In this document: in pieces, positions 1 through 7,056 of the stretch
Numbering within the stretch: position 1 is the stretch's first letter
Layout: the number at the start of each line of letters is the position of its first letter
NCBI GenBank assembly: GCA_038750655.1
Contig: JBCDGZ010000127.1
Coordinates: 1 to 22,354 of the forward strand
Origin: JBCDGZ01 sp038750655
GTDB lineage: Bacteria > Bacteroidota > Bacteroidia > Chitinophagales > Saprospiraceae
Reading direction: 5' to 3'
DNA length: 22,354 bases
Program-made: the position numbers and the translations under genes
Notes under the pieces: generated by a model
The model's database searches: none
What the model was told of the DNA's origin: nothing
Seen by the model: only the letters and a program-made list of their open reading frames with translations

Positions 1-371
1 ACCTACTTGAGGTAGAAAACACGGCTGGTTTCCTCGGCTCGGGTTTTCATACCAAAGACTATCACATTTATTTGTGGGCTTTACTGGAACAGATTGACGC
101 TAAACTCGGTGGTTGCAGTTCCATAACTAGTACGGAGACCCCAAATATTTCCCAAGAAAACATGACGATCTTCCCCAATCCCAGTAAGGGGACTTTTACC
201 ATCCAGATCGATCGCCCCATTCCCAACGGCGAATATCTACTCATTACAGATATTTATGGTCGGACTGTGAGAAAGATGAATTGCGAATCAATCAATCGCG
301 TTCAACTAAAGGATACCGGTGTTTATTTCGTGATTACCACAGGTGGAAGTCAAAAGATTATTGTCAACTGA
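1..371 (+). CDS. C-terminal part of a T9SS type A sorting domain protein (5' end outside window)
   Basis: The frame that ends at the TGA at 369-371 is open all the way to the left edge (codons start at base 3), so the gene begins outside the window. The visible protein starts LLEVENTAGFLGSGFHTKDY, then a helical stretch (WALLEQIDAKLGG), a Ser/Thr-rich linker and a T9SS type A sorting domain containing IFPNPSKGTFTIQI, a DIYGRTV strand and a closing GVYFVITTGGSQKIIV. By family knowledge such domains send proteins across the outer membrane through the type IX system, followed by removal and surface attachment or release. Too little of the upstream domain is visible to name its activity. An in-frame TTG at 72 could be mistaken for a start, but the upstream frame is coding-like, so I treat the gene as partial. 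Confidence 0.85.
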   Translation, partial: LLEVENTAGFLGSGFHTKDYHIYLWALLEQIDAKLGGCSSITSTETPNISQENMTIFPNPSKGTFTIQIDRPIPNGEYLLITDIYGRTVRKMNCESINRVQLKDTGVYFVITTGGSQKIIVN

Positions 372-949
372 GTTCACAACAGGCTGTAGGACAGGGCTTT
401 GGGAGGGAACCCACCCACAATACCACCGCCGCCAACCCGAGCCACAAACAATACTACCTAACCATAGCTGGTCAGGCCTTGCCGCTCAGGTCGCAAGACT
501 CCCATCTAATGACGGTATCCCTTCTCTTTCCAGGCCTACTGAAAGTAAAAGGATGTATGTTTTCCAAGGCAGAAGGATTTTCGATCCTCCTAGCAATCTG
601 ATCTGTGGGATTGCCATCGTCATCAATCGGAGAAAATGCAGTCTAGGACGATGGCAATATTCGGAGTGAACGGTAAATGTAACACAAAATGTTGGAATTG
701 TCAAGGGGGCCAAAAGTTATAGAGCTTTAGTGCTGAAATAAAGCGTAAAATGGATAGCATATTTTCCTCAACTAAAAGAAACAAGATGTCCCAAATGGTC
801 GTTAGAATAGCAAGCGGCAGGTAGGAGATTTGCCGAAAAATCCCTATCTATGCGTCTGTTTTGATGTAAGTTGTGACGCTTGTACTAGTGAATCACAGCT
901 TAAGTCAATTAAAGAAACATTACGATAAGAACTAATACAAATCCCTCTA
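372..949. other. Intergenic region, no gene recognised
   Basis: This is 578 bases between the partial T9SS gene and the epimerase. Open frames here (for example about 343-669 +) are continuations of out-of-frame reading from the upstream gene, with low-complexity, unprotein-like translations. The one distinct structure is a perfect inverted repeat at 610-658, listed separately. I found no tRNA, no transposase fragment and no convincing TAnnTTTG promoter for the gene at 950. Confidence 0.6.
610..658. repeat. Perfect 12-bp inverted repeat with 25-nt loop
   Basis: ATTGCCATCGTC at 610-621 is the exact reverse complement of GACGATGGCAAT at 647-658. No T tract follows, so it is not a standard intrinsic terminator. 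It could be a transcription-end structure for the upstream gene, a protein-binding site or a remnant of a small element. Confidence 0.5.
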
Positions 950-2005
950 ATGAAAAATCACTTAATTTCCGGTGGTTGTGGCTTCGTAGGTAGAAATATG
1001 GTGAAACGCCTTTACCGGACAACCAAGGACCGAATCGTATTCATTGACGACCTCTCTGTGGGGACCGATCCTGCTAACTGGCTAGACGTGCCGATGGTGC
1101 GCACTGACGGTGACCTGAAAATCTACGGCGACGAGGAGCGCCTGATTTTCCTCAAAGGAGACTTTCGGGACATCGTGAGGAATCTGATCAACGATGCCTC
1201 TTGGTTCCGCACCCGCTACGCCCTCGATATTGATCAATTTGCTGATGTCTTTCACTTTGCGGCCATCGTCGGCGGCCGCGCTAAGATCGATGGCGATCCA
1301 ATGATGGTGGCCCTCGACCTCTCCATTGATGCCGAATTTTTCTATTGGGTGACTCGACAAAAGCCCGAACGGGTATTGTATCCGAGTTCTAGTGCCGCCT
1401 ATCCGGTGGACAAACAGAGTGAAGAAAATACCATACAGCTGTGCGAGTCGGACATCGACTTTAACAATATGGGGCAACCCGATATGACCTATGGCTGGAC
1501 GAAATTGACGGGGGAATACCTGGCCAAGATTGCTGCGGAATACTACGGGGTGAAGGTGACCTGCATCCGCCCGTTTTCTGGCTACGGCGAAGATCAAGAC
1601 TACAGCTATCCCATTCCTGCCATCGCCCGCCGCGCCGTCTACCGCGAGGACCCCTTTGAGGTCTGGGGAACTGGATTGCAAGGCCGCGACTTCGTCCATA
1701 TCGAAGACGTGCTCGACTGTACCCTCCTGGCTATGGATCATATCCACGATGGGACCGCCATCAATATCGGTATGGGCCGCCTGACCAACTTCCGCGAAAT
1801 CATTCAGCTGTTCTGCAAATTTGCGGGCTACAACCCTCCAATCAAGCAGTTGCTGGATAAGCCGGTGGGGGTCCACTCTCGCTACTGTAATATGGATTTT
1901 GTGAAAGAAAAACTGGGCTGGGAAGCCAAAATATCACTGGAAGAGGGGATGCGACGGGTCTACGATGCCGTTATGGAGGTCGAAAAGAAGGCAGTGAACA
2001 ACTAA
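950..2005 (+). CDS. NAD(P)-dependent sugar-nucleotide epimerase/dehydratase (extended SDR)
   Basis: A 351-residue protein of the extended short-chain dehydrogenase family. An N-terminal Rossmann fold carries GGCGFVG (residues 8-14), and FIDD (31-34) follows the second strand, with the acidic residue expected to bind NAD ribose. HFAAIVGG (102-109), SSSAAYP (146-152) and the catalytic pair in YGWTK (Y181, K185) follow in normal order, and RDFVHIEDV (246-254) is the usual substrate-domain motif. These enzymes epimerise or dehydrate nucleoside-diphosphate sugars in the cytoplasm. The HFAAIVGG segment recalls GDP-fucose synthase and GDP-mannose 3,5-epimerase, but I cannot fix the substrate. The ATG at 950 gives a full-length fold with no N-terminal excess. 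It is first in a tight operon, with only 5 nt to the glycosyltransferase, which suggests it supplies an activated sugar for that enzyme. Confidence 0.9.
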   Translation: MKNHLISGGCGFVGRNMVKRLYRTTKDRIVFIDDLSVGTDPANWLDVPMVRTDGDLKIYGDEERLIFLKGDFRDIVRNLINDASWFRTRYALDIDQFADVFHFAAIVGGRAKIDGDPMMVALDLSIDAEFFYWVTRQKPERVLYPSSSAAYPVDKQSEENTIQLCESDIDFNNMGQPDMTYGWTKLTGEYLAKIAAEYYGVKVTCIRPFSGYGEDQDYSYPIPAIARRAVYREDPFEVWGTGLQGRDFVHIEDVLDCTLLAMDHIHDGTAINIGMGRLTNFREIIQLFCKFAGYNPPIKQLLDKPVGVHSRYCNMDFVKEKLGWEAKISLEEGMRRVYDAVMEVEKKAVNN

Positions 2006-2010
2006 GGTCC

Positions 2011-3285
2011 ATGTCGAAAAAGAAAACCCTGGTATGCTTTGGCCCGGGCCCGGCTTTCAAAGGAGGGCTGTCCAACTACAACACCTCCCTGGCCAAGGCC
2101 CTCGATAGGTTTGAGGAGGTCGATGTGCACATCGTTTCTTGGACTCAGCAGTATCCCTCCATCGTTCCTAGAGAATTTAAGGACAAGGTCAGCAAAACGG
2201 ATTTGCTGGAAGGGACCAATATCAAGGTCCAATACATTACCAACTACAACAATCCTTTCTCCTGGTTTGCTACAGCACGTTACATCGCTGATTTGAAGCC
2301 CGATACCGTGGTTTTTCAGTGGTCGATTGCCTTGCAGGGGCTGCCTGTCGGTAGAATTATCAATCGCCTTAAGCGCCTCAGTGACTGTGAGGTCATCATC
2401 GACCTGCACTTCGTTATCCAAAAGGAGAAAAGTACGATCGATAAAATCTTTACCAAGATGGGGATTGGTAATGCCGATAGCTATATCGTCCATGCCCTCA
2501 AAACCTATCGCGAGCTGAAACAACTCTATCCCAACAAGTCCTTCCATCTCACCGAGGAAGGCGATCGAAGCAGCCAAGAGCAGACGGTCATCAAGCTTTA
2601 CCATCCCATCTACGACCTTTTTCAACCCGACCCTGCTTTTGACGTCGAAGCCTTCAAGAAAGAGCATGGATTGCGAGATAAGGTCCTGCTGTTTTTTGGC
2701 TTTATTCGCAAGTATAAAGGCCTGCACAACGCCATCCGCGCCTTCGAGCGGGTCGCCCAACAACGCGATGATGTTAGCCTGCTGATTTGCGGAGAGTCCT
2801 TTTGGAATACCCTGGACTCCAATAGTTGGGGCACCAAGTTTAAAAAAGCCACCTTCGGCGTCGCCAAGAAACTACTGCTCGGCGACGGTGACAACGAGCA
2901 AGATTATCGCCCCCTGGAGCTGATCCAGGAGCTAGGTCTGGAAGAACAAACAGCCGTTTTCAACCGCTTTATTCCCAACGAAGAAGTCAATAAATTCTTT
3001 CAAGTCAGTGATTGTGTAGTGCTTTACTACCTCACCGCTACCCCCTCGGGCATCGAATCGCTGAGCTACAACTTCGATCTGCCTATTTTGGCCACCAAAG
3101 TAGGCCATTTTCCCGAGACTGTCGAAGATGGCGACAATGGCTATCTGGCTGAAGCTAACGACATTCAATCTATGGCCGACACCATGATCCGCTTCCTCGA
3201 TCATCCGTTGCCACCAGAAAATGTCAGTAATTTCAAAGTTAACCTCAGTTGGGAGAATTATGCAAAGGCAATTTTGAATACTTAG
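2011..3285 (+). CDS. Glycosyltransferase, GT-B fold, family 4-like
   Basis: A 424-residue protein with two Rossmann-like halves. The N-terminal part has GPGPAFKGGLSNYN (11-24), the glycine-rich loop of GT4 enzymes with a following Asn/Tyr. The C-terminal half starts near FGFIRKYKG (229-237), the usual donor-domain strand and Arg/Lys phosphate contacts. TATPSGIESLSYNFDLPILAT (from 342) corresponds to the E-x7-E region, in the variant form seen in many Bacteroidota GT4 proteins (PSGI...A/SY.F..P..AT) rather than the classical EGFGLP form. It is followed by GHFPETVEDGDNGYL. The role is transfer of a sugar from an NDP- or GDP-sugar to a growing glycan at the cytoplasmic side of the membrane. It lies 5 nt after the epimerase and 22 nt before the CYTH gene. 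Donor and acceptor cannot be deduced. Confidence 0.9.
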   Translation: MSKKKTLVCFGPGPAFKGGLSNYNTSLAKALDRFEEVDVHIVSWTQQYPSIVPREFKDKVSKTDLLEGTNIKVQYITNYNNPFSWFATARYIADLKPDTVVFQWSIALQGLPVGRIINRLKRLSDCEVIIDLHFVIQKEKSTIDKIFTKMGIGNADSYIVHALKTYRELKQLYPNKSFHLTEEGDRSSQEQTVIKLYHPIYDLFQPDPAFDVEAFKKEHGLRDKVLLFFGFIRKYKGLHNAIRAFERVAQQRDDVSLLICGESFWNTLDSNSWGTKFKKATFGVAKKLLLGDGDNEQDYRPLELIQELGLEEQTAVFNRFIPNEEVNKFFQVSDCVVLYYLTATPSGIESLSYNFDLPILATKVGHFPETVEDGDNGYLAEANDIQSMADTMIRFLDHPLPPENVSNFKVNLSWENYAKAILNT

Positions 3286-3307
3286 CTGCGGGCCCTATTT
3301 TCGCCCC

Positions 3308-3835
3308 ATGCACAACAACATCGAGATCAAAGCGCGGTCGAGCAATCAGCAGGCCATTCGCGACCTCCTCAAGGCCCACCAAGCCAATTTTAAAGGCATC
3401 GACCATCAGATCGATACCTATTTTAAAGTCAATCAGGGCCGCCTCAAGCTCCGAGAGGGGAATATTGAAAACAGTTTGATCCATTACTACCGAGAAAACC
3501 AGGCGGGCCCTAAGCTATCCAAAGTAAGTTTGTATCAGACGAGCCCTGGTGCGGGCCTGAAAGCTGTGCTCAGCGAAGCGCTCGGCATTTTGGTGGTCGT
3601 AGATAAACAGCGGGAGATTTACTTTATTGATAATGTGAAATTTCATATTGATAGGGTTAAGGACCTCGGGGCGTTCATTGAGATTGAGGCCATTGACTCG
3701 GATGGGACGCGCAGTAAGGAAGACTTGCAACAACAATGCGAGTACTACCTGGCACTTTTCGGTATTCGGGAGGAAGAGTTAGTGGAAGATTCGTATAGTG
3801 ACTTGCTGGCAGGGCTTCAATCAACAAAGAATTAA
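3308..3835 (+). CDS. CYTH domain protein (class IV adenylate cyclase-like / triphosphate tunnel enzyme)
   Basis: A 175-residue protein that is essentially one CYTH domain. It starts NNIEIKAR (3-10), matching the ExExK signature region except that the first acidic position is Asn4, while E6 and K8 remain. DTYFKVNQGRLKLRE (36-50), YYRENQAGPKLSKV (60-73), KQRE (100-103) and LGAFIEIEA (120-128) line up with the alternating basic and acidic strands of the triphosphate tunnel. CYTH enzymes act on triphosphates (ATP to cAMP, thiamine triphosphate or inorganic tripolyphosphate) with Mg or Mn. The NIEIKAR start is the form common in stand-alone bacterial CyaB-like proteins, whose substrates are mostly unknown. 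It is the last gene of the epimerase-glycosyltransferase operon. The co-operonic position suggests a link to nucleotide or phosphate chemistry in glycan synthesis, which is only inference. Confidence 0.85.
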   Translation: MHNNIEIKARSSNQQAIRDLLKAHQANFKGIDHQIDTYFKVNQGRLKLREGNIENSLIHYYRENQAGPKLSKVSLYQTSPGAGLKAVLSEALGILVVVDKQREIYFIDNVKFHIDRVKDLGAFIEIEAIDSDGTRSKEDLQQQCEYYLALFGIREEELVEDSYSDLLAGLQSTKN

Positions 3836-3898
3836 CCTGGCTGATCTAACTTGATTTTTCAACAAATCGTTTTCCTATCCCTTTGTAGAGTTTTTGAT

Positions 3899-3906
3899 TA
3901 CTTTTG
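3899..3906 (+). promoter_or_regulatory. Possible -7 promoter box TACTTTTG
   Basis: TACTTTTG is an exact match to the Bacteroidota -7 consensus TAnnTTTG. A TTTG lies at 3882-3885, but the 13-nt spacing is shorter than the usual 19 or so, so the -33 part is doubtful. It would start transcription about 64 bases after the CYTH stop and run into the repeat and hairpin region. A similar CTTTGTAGA/CTTTTGTAGA direct duplication surrounds the box. Confidence 0.3.
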
Positions 3907-4071
3907 TAGATGAAAGGCCCATTTTGAGTGGGTTTTCCCTACATTATGTGGAGTTGCAAATCACAGATTTATATTTTAATTTCCGCCCGATCATGTAGTG
4001 TTTATAATTGCTTACTTTATAAGGCCAATCCCTCTCTTTTACTGAGGATTTGGACTTTGTAAAGTATCGCC

Positions 4072-4288
4072 GTGTCCCTTGGCAGGAGACACTGCTCGGA
4101 CTAAAAAAGAGCTGCTTTTTATACGAAAAGGAAATGTGTGTACACGGTAGCCCCTAGTCGGGAGACACTGCTAGAACTTGAACTATACTTTGAATTATAA
4201 CATTGTAGTAATAGCCAAGGTATTGTCTCTCTGCAAGAGGACACTGACCATACTAACAACCTAGTAATTACCCGGAGACCTAGTCTCC
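4072..4288. repeat. Degenerate repeats at 76-nt spacing plus a GGAGAC palindrome
   Basis: GGAGACACTGCT occurs at 4085-4096 and 4161-4172, and AGAGGACACTGAC at 4236-4248. The shared ACACTG sits at 4089, 4165 and 4241, exactly 76 bases apart each time. Around the core the copies share a pyrimidine-rich left arm and a right flank ending in ACT (CTCGGACT, CTAGAACT, CCATACT). The left arm can pair with the core: GTGTC 4072-4076 with GACAC 4088-4092, and CTCT 4227-4230 with AGAG 4236-4239. A related perfect hairpin, GGAGAC 4274-4279 with GTCTCC 4283-4288, follows. The sequence between cores is not conserved. It could be an eroded CRISPR-like array, tandem small RNA hairpins or binding sites. I see no cas genes. 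Confidence 0.5.
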
Positions 4289-4481
4289 CCGATATACAGA
4301 CGATGAGATCGACTAACCTATTTAGTCGAATAACCACAGACAATAATTGAATAACACGTTACAAAGCATCCATTAAGAATCCAAAATTTTCATTGTAGAC
4401 CCAAGTCTTTCGGCCAATTGGCAGCATGCTGGTGCTTTATCGTACTCAGTTGCCGCCCGGCCTACGGCCCCAAAGTCTACC

Positions 4482-4526
4482 TTAATGCACCAGAAGGCGA
4501 GCCCTTCTGGCACTGTCGGGCATTAA
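4482..4526. other. Composite hairpin (8-bp inner and 7-bp outer stems)
   Basis: CCAGAAGG (4490-4497) pairs perfectly with CCTTCTGG (4503-4510) across a 5-nt loop. This is enclosed by TTAATGC (4482-4488) pairing with GCATTAA (4520-4526). The nested complementarity argues for a folded RNA or cruciform rather than chance. It lies about 190 bases before the ATG of the HEAT-repeat gene, so it may belong to a leader or a small RNA. Confidence 0.4.
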
Positions 4527-4572
4527 ATCGCGGTATTAACAGCAAAGAATGAGCTATGAGAATTAGCGAAGG

Positions 4573-4616
4573 CTTAGTTCTGCTTCTCCTGCCTTCGGGT
4601 GGGAGAGGCGACTAAG
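4573..4616 (+). other. Nested hairpin with UUCG tetraloop, possible terminator or leader structure
   Basis: CTTAGT (4573-4578) pairs with ACTAAG (4611-4616). CTTCTCC (4583-4589) pairs with GGAGAGG (4602-4608) with one G-U. CC-TTCG-GG (4592-4599) forms the stable UUCG tetraloop at the tip. A T-rich run (TCTATTTTTCC) starts a few bases later, so in the + direction it could terminate a transcript from the repeat region. Otherwise it lies in the 5' leader of the gene at 4713. Confidence 0.45.
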
Positions 4617-4712
4617 TTCCTCTATTTTTCCCCACATCTTTCCTAAGAATTTCCGAAATTAGCTTTTAACATTTGCTAAACCTCTTTTGGGGACAATAAA
4701 ATACCGACAACT

Positions 4713-6200
4713 ATGGCGAGCAAAGAGGACATCCGGGATTGGATACAAGACCTGCGTTATGTGAATCAAAACGCTGAATGGCAGTTGGAACACCGATTGA
4801 AGGCCCTACAACAGCTCAGCACTGCTGGTGATGCCGCCGCCGCTGCTATCCCCGCCTTAATTCGTATGTACTTCAGTCGGCTGCAAGCGGAGCGCGAGCA
4901 GGCCCTGGCTACCCTCGAAGCCATCGACCCTCAATGGCCAGCCCGGCCCGAAGCCTTGGAAGAGCGCAGCTACCTTATTAAAAAGCTCAATAAAGATCAT
5001 CGCGAAGCCAACAAGGCCGTCCGCATCCTCAGTGGGATGGGGGAGCCGGTAGTAGAGCCGCTGCGAAAGCGCCTCTTTGAGGAAGCCGATGATGATTTCT
5101 TTTTGGCTAAAGGCTTGACCGTGCTCCATAACATACAGCCGCCGGTTAAAGGCCTCTTGCCTCTGATCAACACTTTGCTGCCCAATGCCCGAACGGATTA
5201 TTTGCTAGAAACCATCACGGACATCCTTGGGGAGCGGTCGGATGGGAGCGCCGAGGCCATTGATAGCCTGGTGAAGTTGTTGGAGAATAAAAACCCGCGG
5301 GTGCGCAGTAAGGCTATTAAGGCGATCGGTAATGCGGAGACGGTCGATGAAATTGCGGCTTTACCCTTGATCAATTGCCTTTCGGATAAGGAAAAGGAGG
5401 TGAGGGAGGAGGCCATTCACGTTTTTTCCAAACATCACTTAAAAACGGCTGCCGATTTTTTTACGCGCATGATTGACAATCGAGGAAAGCTGCTGGAAGA
5501 AGACCTGAAGGCAATTTTTGAGAAAATTAAATTCTGGATCAGTAGGAGCGCCGCCGAAGATTTTAAGCTTAATGCCAGCCGTTTTCGGGATAATCTCTCC
5601 TGGTACAATCGCGAGTTGCAAGAAAAGCTGGCTAAGCCGGAAATCCTGCTGGAATCGGTGTTGGCGGTTTTGTACAATCGCGGTGAGGTGGAGCCCTCAA
5701 TGGTTGAAGCATTGGGGGATATTTACCAAAAATACAACAACCTGACGATCAAAATTCGCAGCCTCAAATTGCTGGGGGTACTGCGGGAGGCCAAAGAAGC
5801 GGTCCTGCCCATTCTGGTCAAATCGCTAGAAAGTCCCTACGAATCGGTGCGCGAAGCTGGCGTGGCTGCCCTCAATCGCCTTGATACCAACTGGCTCCAC
5901 CATCCCATTACCGCCCAAATGATCGGCACCCTGGTCGAACAGCTCGACAGCCAATCCACCCGCGAGGCATCCGTCAATACCCTGCTCTCCATCGGCGAGG
6001 TGGGCATCCCCAGCCTCTTGCAACACCTGCAAGGCACAGAAAAACGCCTGATCCGCGAGACCTTGATTGAGATTCTTAGTAAATTTGGCGATTCTGCGGA
6101 GATCAAGCTGGACGACTTGCTCCACATCAAAGAAAAATTCCAAAATGCCCAGACGCTGAGCGCCCTTAATGATTTGATTAAAAAAATTGAAAAACAATAA
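4713..6200 (+). CDS. HEAT-repeat domain protein
   Basis: A 495-residue, all-helical, soluble protein with no signal peptide or membrane segment. Helical-pair repeats of HEAT type are visible, best at residues 181-240: SAEAIDSLVKLLENKNPRVRSK and ALPLINCLSDKEKEVREEAI, with the Pro-x-Val-Arg/Val-Arg-Glu turn pattern. Another copy lies near 364-395 (VLPILVKSLESPYESVREAG) and more divergent ones at 40-70, 105-140 and 430-465. Such solenoids are scaffolds for protein-protein binding, and no catalytic motif is present. The ATG at 4713 follows a T-rich, SD-less leader typical of Bacteroidota. It leads a series of five + strand genes and is separated from the following lipoprotein by only 4 nt, so the two are very likely co-translated. 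The partner is unknown. Confidence 0.8.
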   Translation: MASKEDIRDWIQDLRYVNQNAEWQLEHRLKALQQLSTAGDAAAAAIPALIRMYFSRLQAEREQALATLEAIDPQWPARPEALEERSYLIKKLNKDHREANKAVRILSGMGEPVVEPLRKRLFEEADDDFFLAKGLTVLHNIQPPVKGLLPLINTLLPNARTDYLLETITDILGERSDGSAEAIDSLVKLLENKNPRVRSKAIKAIGNAETVDEIAALPLINCLSDKEKEVREEAIHVFSKHHLKTAADFFTRMIDNRGKLLEEDLKAIFEKIKFWISRSAAEDFKLNASRFRDNLSWYNRELQEKLAKPEILLESVLAVLYNRGEVEPSMVEALGDIYQKYNNLTIKIRSLKLLGVLREAKEAVLPILVKSLESPYESVREAGVAALNRLDTNWLHHPITAQMIGTLVEQLDSQSTREASVNTLLSIGEVGIPSLLQHLQGTEKRLIRETLIEILSKFGDSAEIKLDDLLHIKEKFQNAQTLSALNDLIKKIEKQ

Positions 6201-6204
6201 TTGA

Positions 6205-7029
6205 ATGAGATTCCTGATCGCATCCCTCCTCTCTCTACTTTTACTTTCCGCTTGTAACAACGGCGCCGACTCTTCGGCCAAAACATCCGCCCAAGAGGGC
6301 AATACCCTGATCGTCGAGGCCACTCCTATGAAGACCACCCTGATGGAAATTGAACCGCTGGTCGTCAGCTTTAGGTTCTACAATCCTACGGATTCGACGA
6401 TGGGGCTGAAAATTCCAACGGTGAAAGGTTGGGACATCAAAGTGGATGGTTATGCTATTGATTTGCGTGCTTTCCCTAATATCCCAAAAGAGTATTTTTT
6501 GCTGCCCGCTAAGCAGGATACGGTTTTTAGCATGGACTGGCCGGGCGACAAGCTCTGGGTACAGGGGACGTTGTTGGGCGATCATGAACTGCGCTTTGAT
6601 TACCTGCATCAGGACGGGGGATCGATAGCTGTATCGCCTTTTAAGGTGACTGTTGAGGAAATGACGGATAGCGAAATTGCCGCCGCCGCAGCCTATGATG
6701 TCATTAAGATGGCTCCCTCGGAGGATGTGGAGAAACTAGCCGATCAATTCCTCGAATTTTATCCTGCCAGTGTTCTGACCAATCACGTGAAGCTGCGCAA
6801 GGCTGGTACTTTGCTTTACGATGCGAAGCGGCAGGATTTGTGCCAGCAATTGCTCGATGAGGTGTATTACAACAACCCTATTCGCTCTGAGCAGGTCGAT
6901 GCAGCTACTTATCTGGCACATATCTACAATCGCAACCAGAACTATCGCAAAATGTACGAACTCTGGCGACCCTTGGACCCGCATAAGGCCAAGCGCTTCA
7001 AAAAGCTGGCGGATGCGATGGGGCAGTAG
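6205..7029 (+). CDS. Predicted lipoprotein with Ig-like and helical (TPR-like) parts
   Basis: A 274-residue protein with a lipoprotein signal: MRFLIASLLSLLLLSAC, lipobox LSAC with Cys17 as the acylated residue. Residues following it (NNGADSS) lack a strong retention or export signature I can interpret. Residues about 30-152 look like a beta-sandwich (LMEIEPLVVSFRFYNPTDST, VQGTLLGDHELRFDY), resembling BsuPI-like or Ig-like domains that describe 'losses of property' in envelope proteins. Residues about 155-274 are helical and TPR-like (EKLADQFLEFYPAS, AATYLAHIYNRNQNYRKMYELW). It probably sits on the inner leaflet of the outer membrane or faces the periplasm. The gene follows the HEAT gene by 4 nt and precedes the MtfA-type gene by 27 nt. 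The precise function is unknown. Confidence 0.75.
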   Translation: MRFLIASLLSLLLLSACNNGADSSAKTSAQEGNTLIVEATPMKTTLMEIEPLVVSFRFYNPTDSTMGLKIPTVKGWDIKVDGYAIDLRAFPNIPKEYFLLPAKQDTVFSMDWPGDKLWVQGTLLGDHELRFDYLHQDGGSIAVSPFKVTVEEMTDSEIAAAAAYDVIKMAPSEDVEKLADQFLEFYPASVLTNHVKLRKAGTLLYDAKRQDLCQQLLDEVYYNNPIRSEQVDAATYLAHIYNRNQNYRKMYELWRPLDPHKAKRFKKLADAMGQ

Positions 7030-7056
7030 GGGAGGAGCCGTTATAAAACTTAAAAT

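Larger units (their letters stand above)
3836..4712. other. Long intergenic region with repeats and hairpins, no protein gene
   Basis: This is 877 bases between the CYTH gene and the HEAT-repeat gene. It holds a perfect -7-like box (3899-3906), three degenerate repeats at a 76-nt period plus a related palindrome (4072-4288), and two composite hairpins (4482-4526 and 4573-4616), all listed separately. A 74-codon minus-strand frame at 4119-4343 overlaps the repeats and its translation has no protein-like features. No tRNA-like arms were found. Confidence 0.6.

Noticed and set aside
281..713. Overlapping frames on both strands in the first intergenic region (75-108 codons)
   Set aside because: Two + frames start inside the T9SS gene in the wrong phase, and none of the translations looks like a protein. 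The underlying DNA is better explained as non-coding.
1082..1876. 264-codon minus-strand frame inside the epimerase gene
   Set aside because: It is antisense to a gene with complete SDR motifs, and its translation has no recognisable fold.
4072..4288. Calling the 76-nt repeats a CRISPR array
   Set aside because: There are only three copies, identity outside the core is low, and no cas genes or leader are visible. It is kept as a finding, not annotated as CRISPR.
4119..4343. 74-codon minus-strand frame
   Set aside because: It lies across the 76-nt repeats, is Ser/Arg/Val-rich with a Ser run, and has no recognisable feature.
4660..4667. TAGCTTTT as promoter of the HEAT-repeat operon
   Set aside because: It differs from TAnnTTTG at the last base and no -33 TTG is seen at the usual spacing, so it was not annotated.
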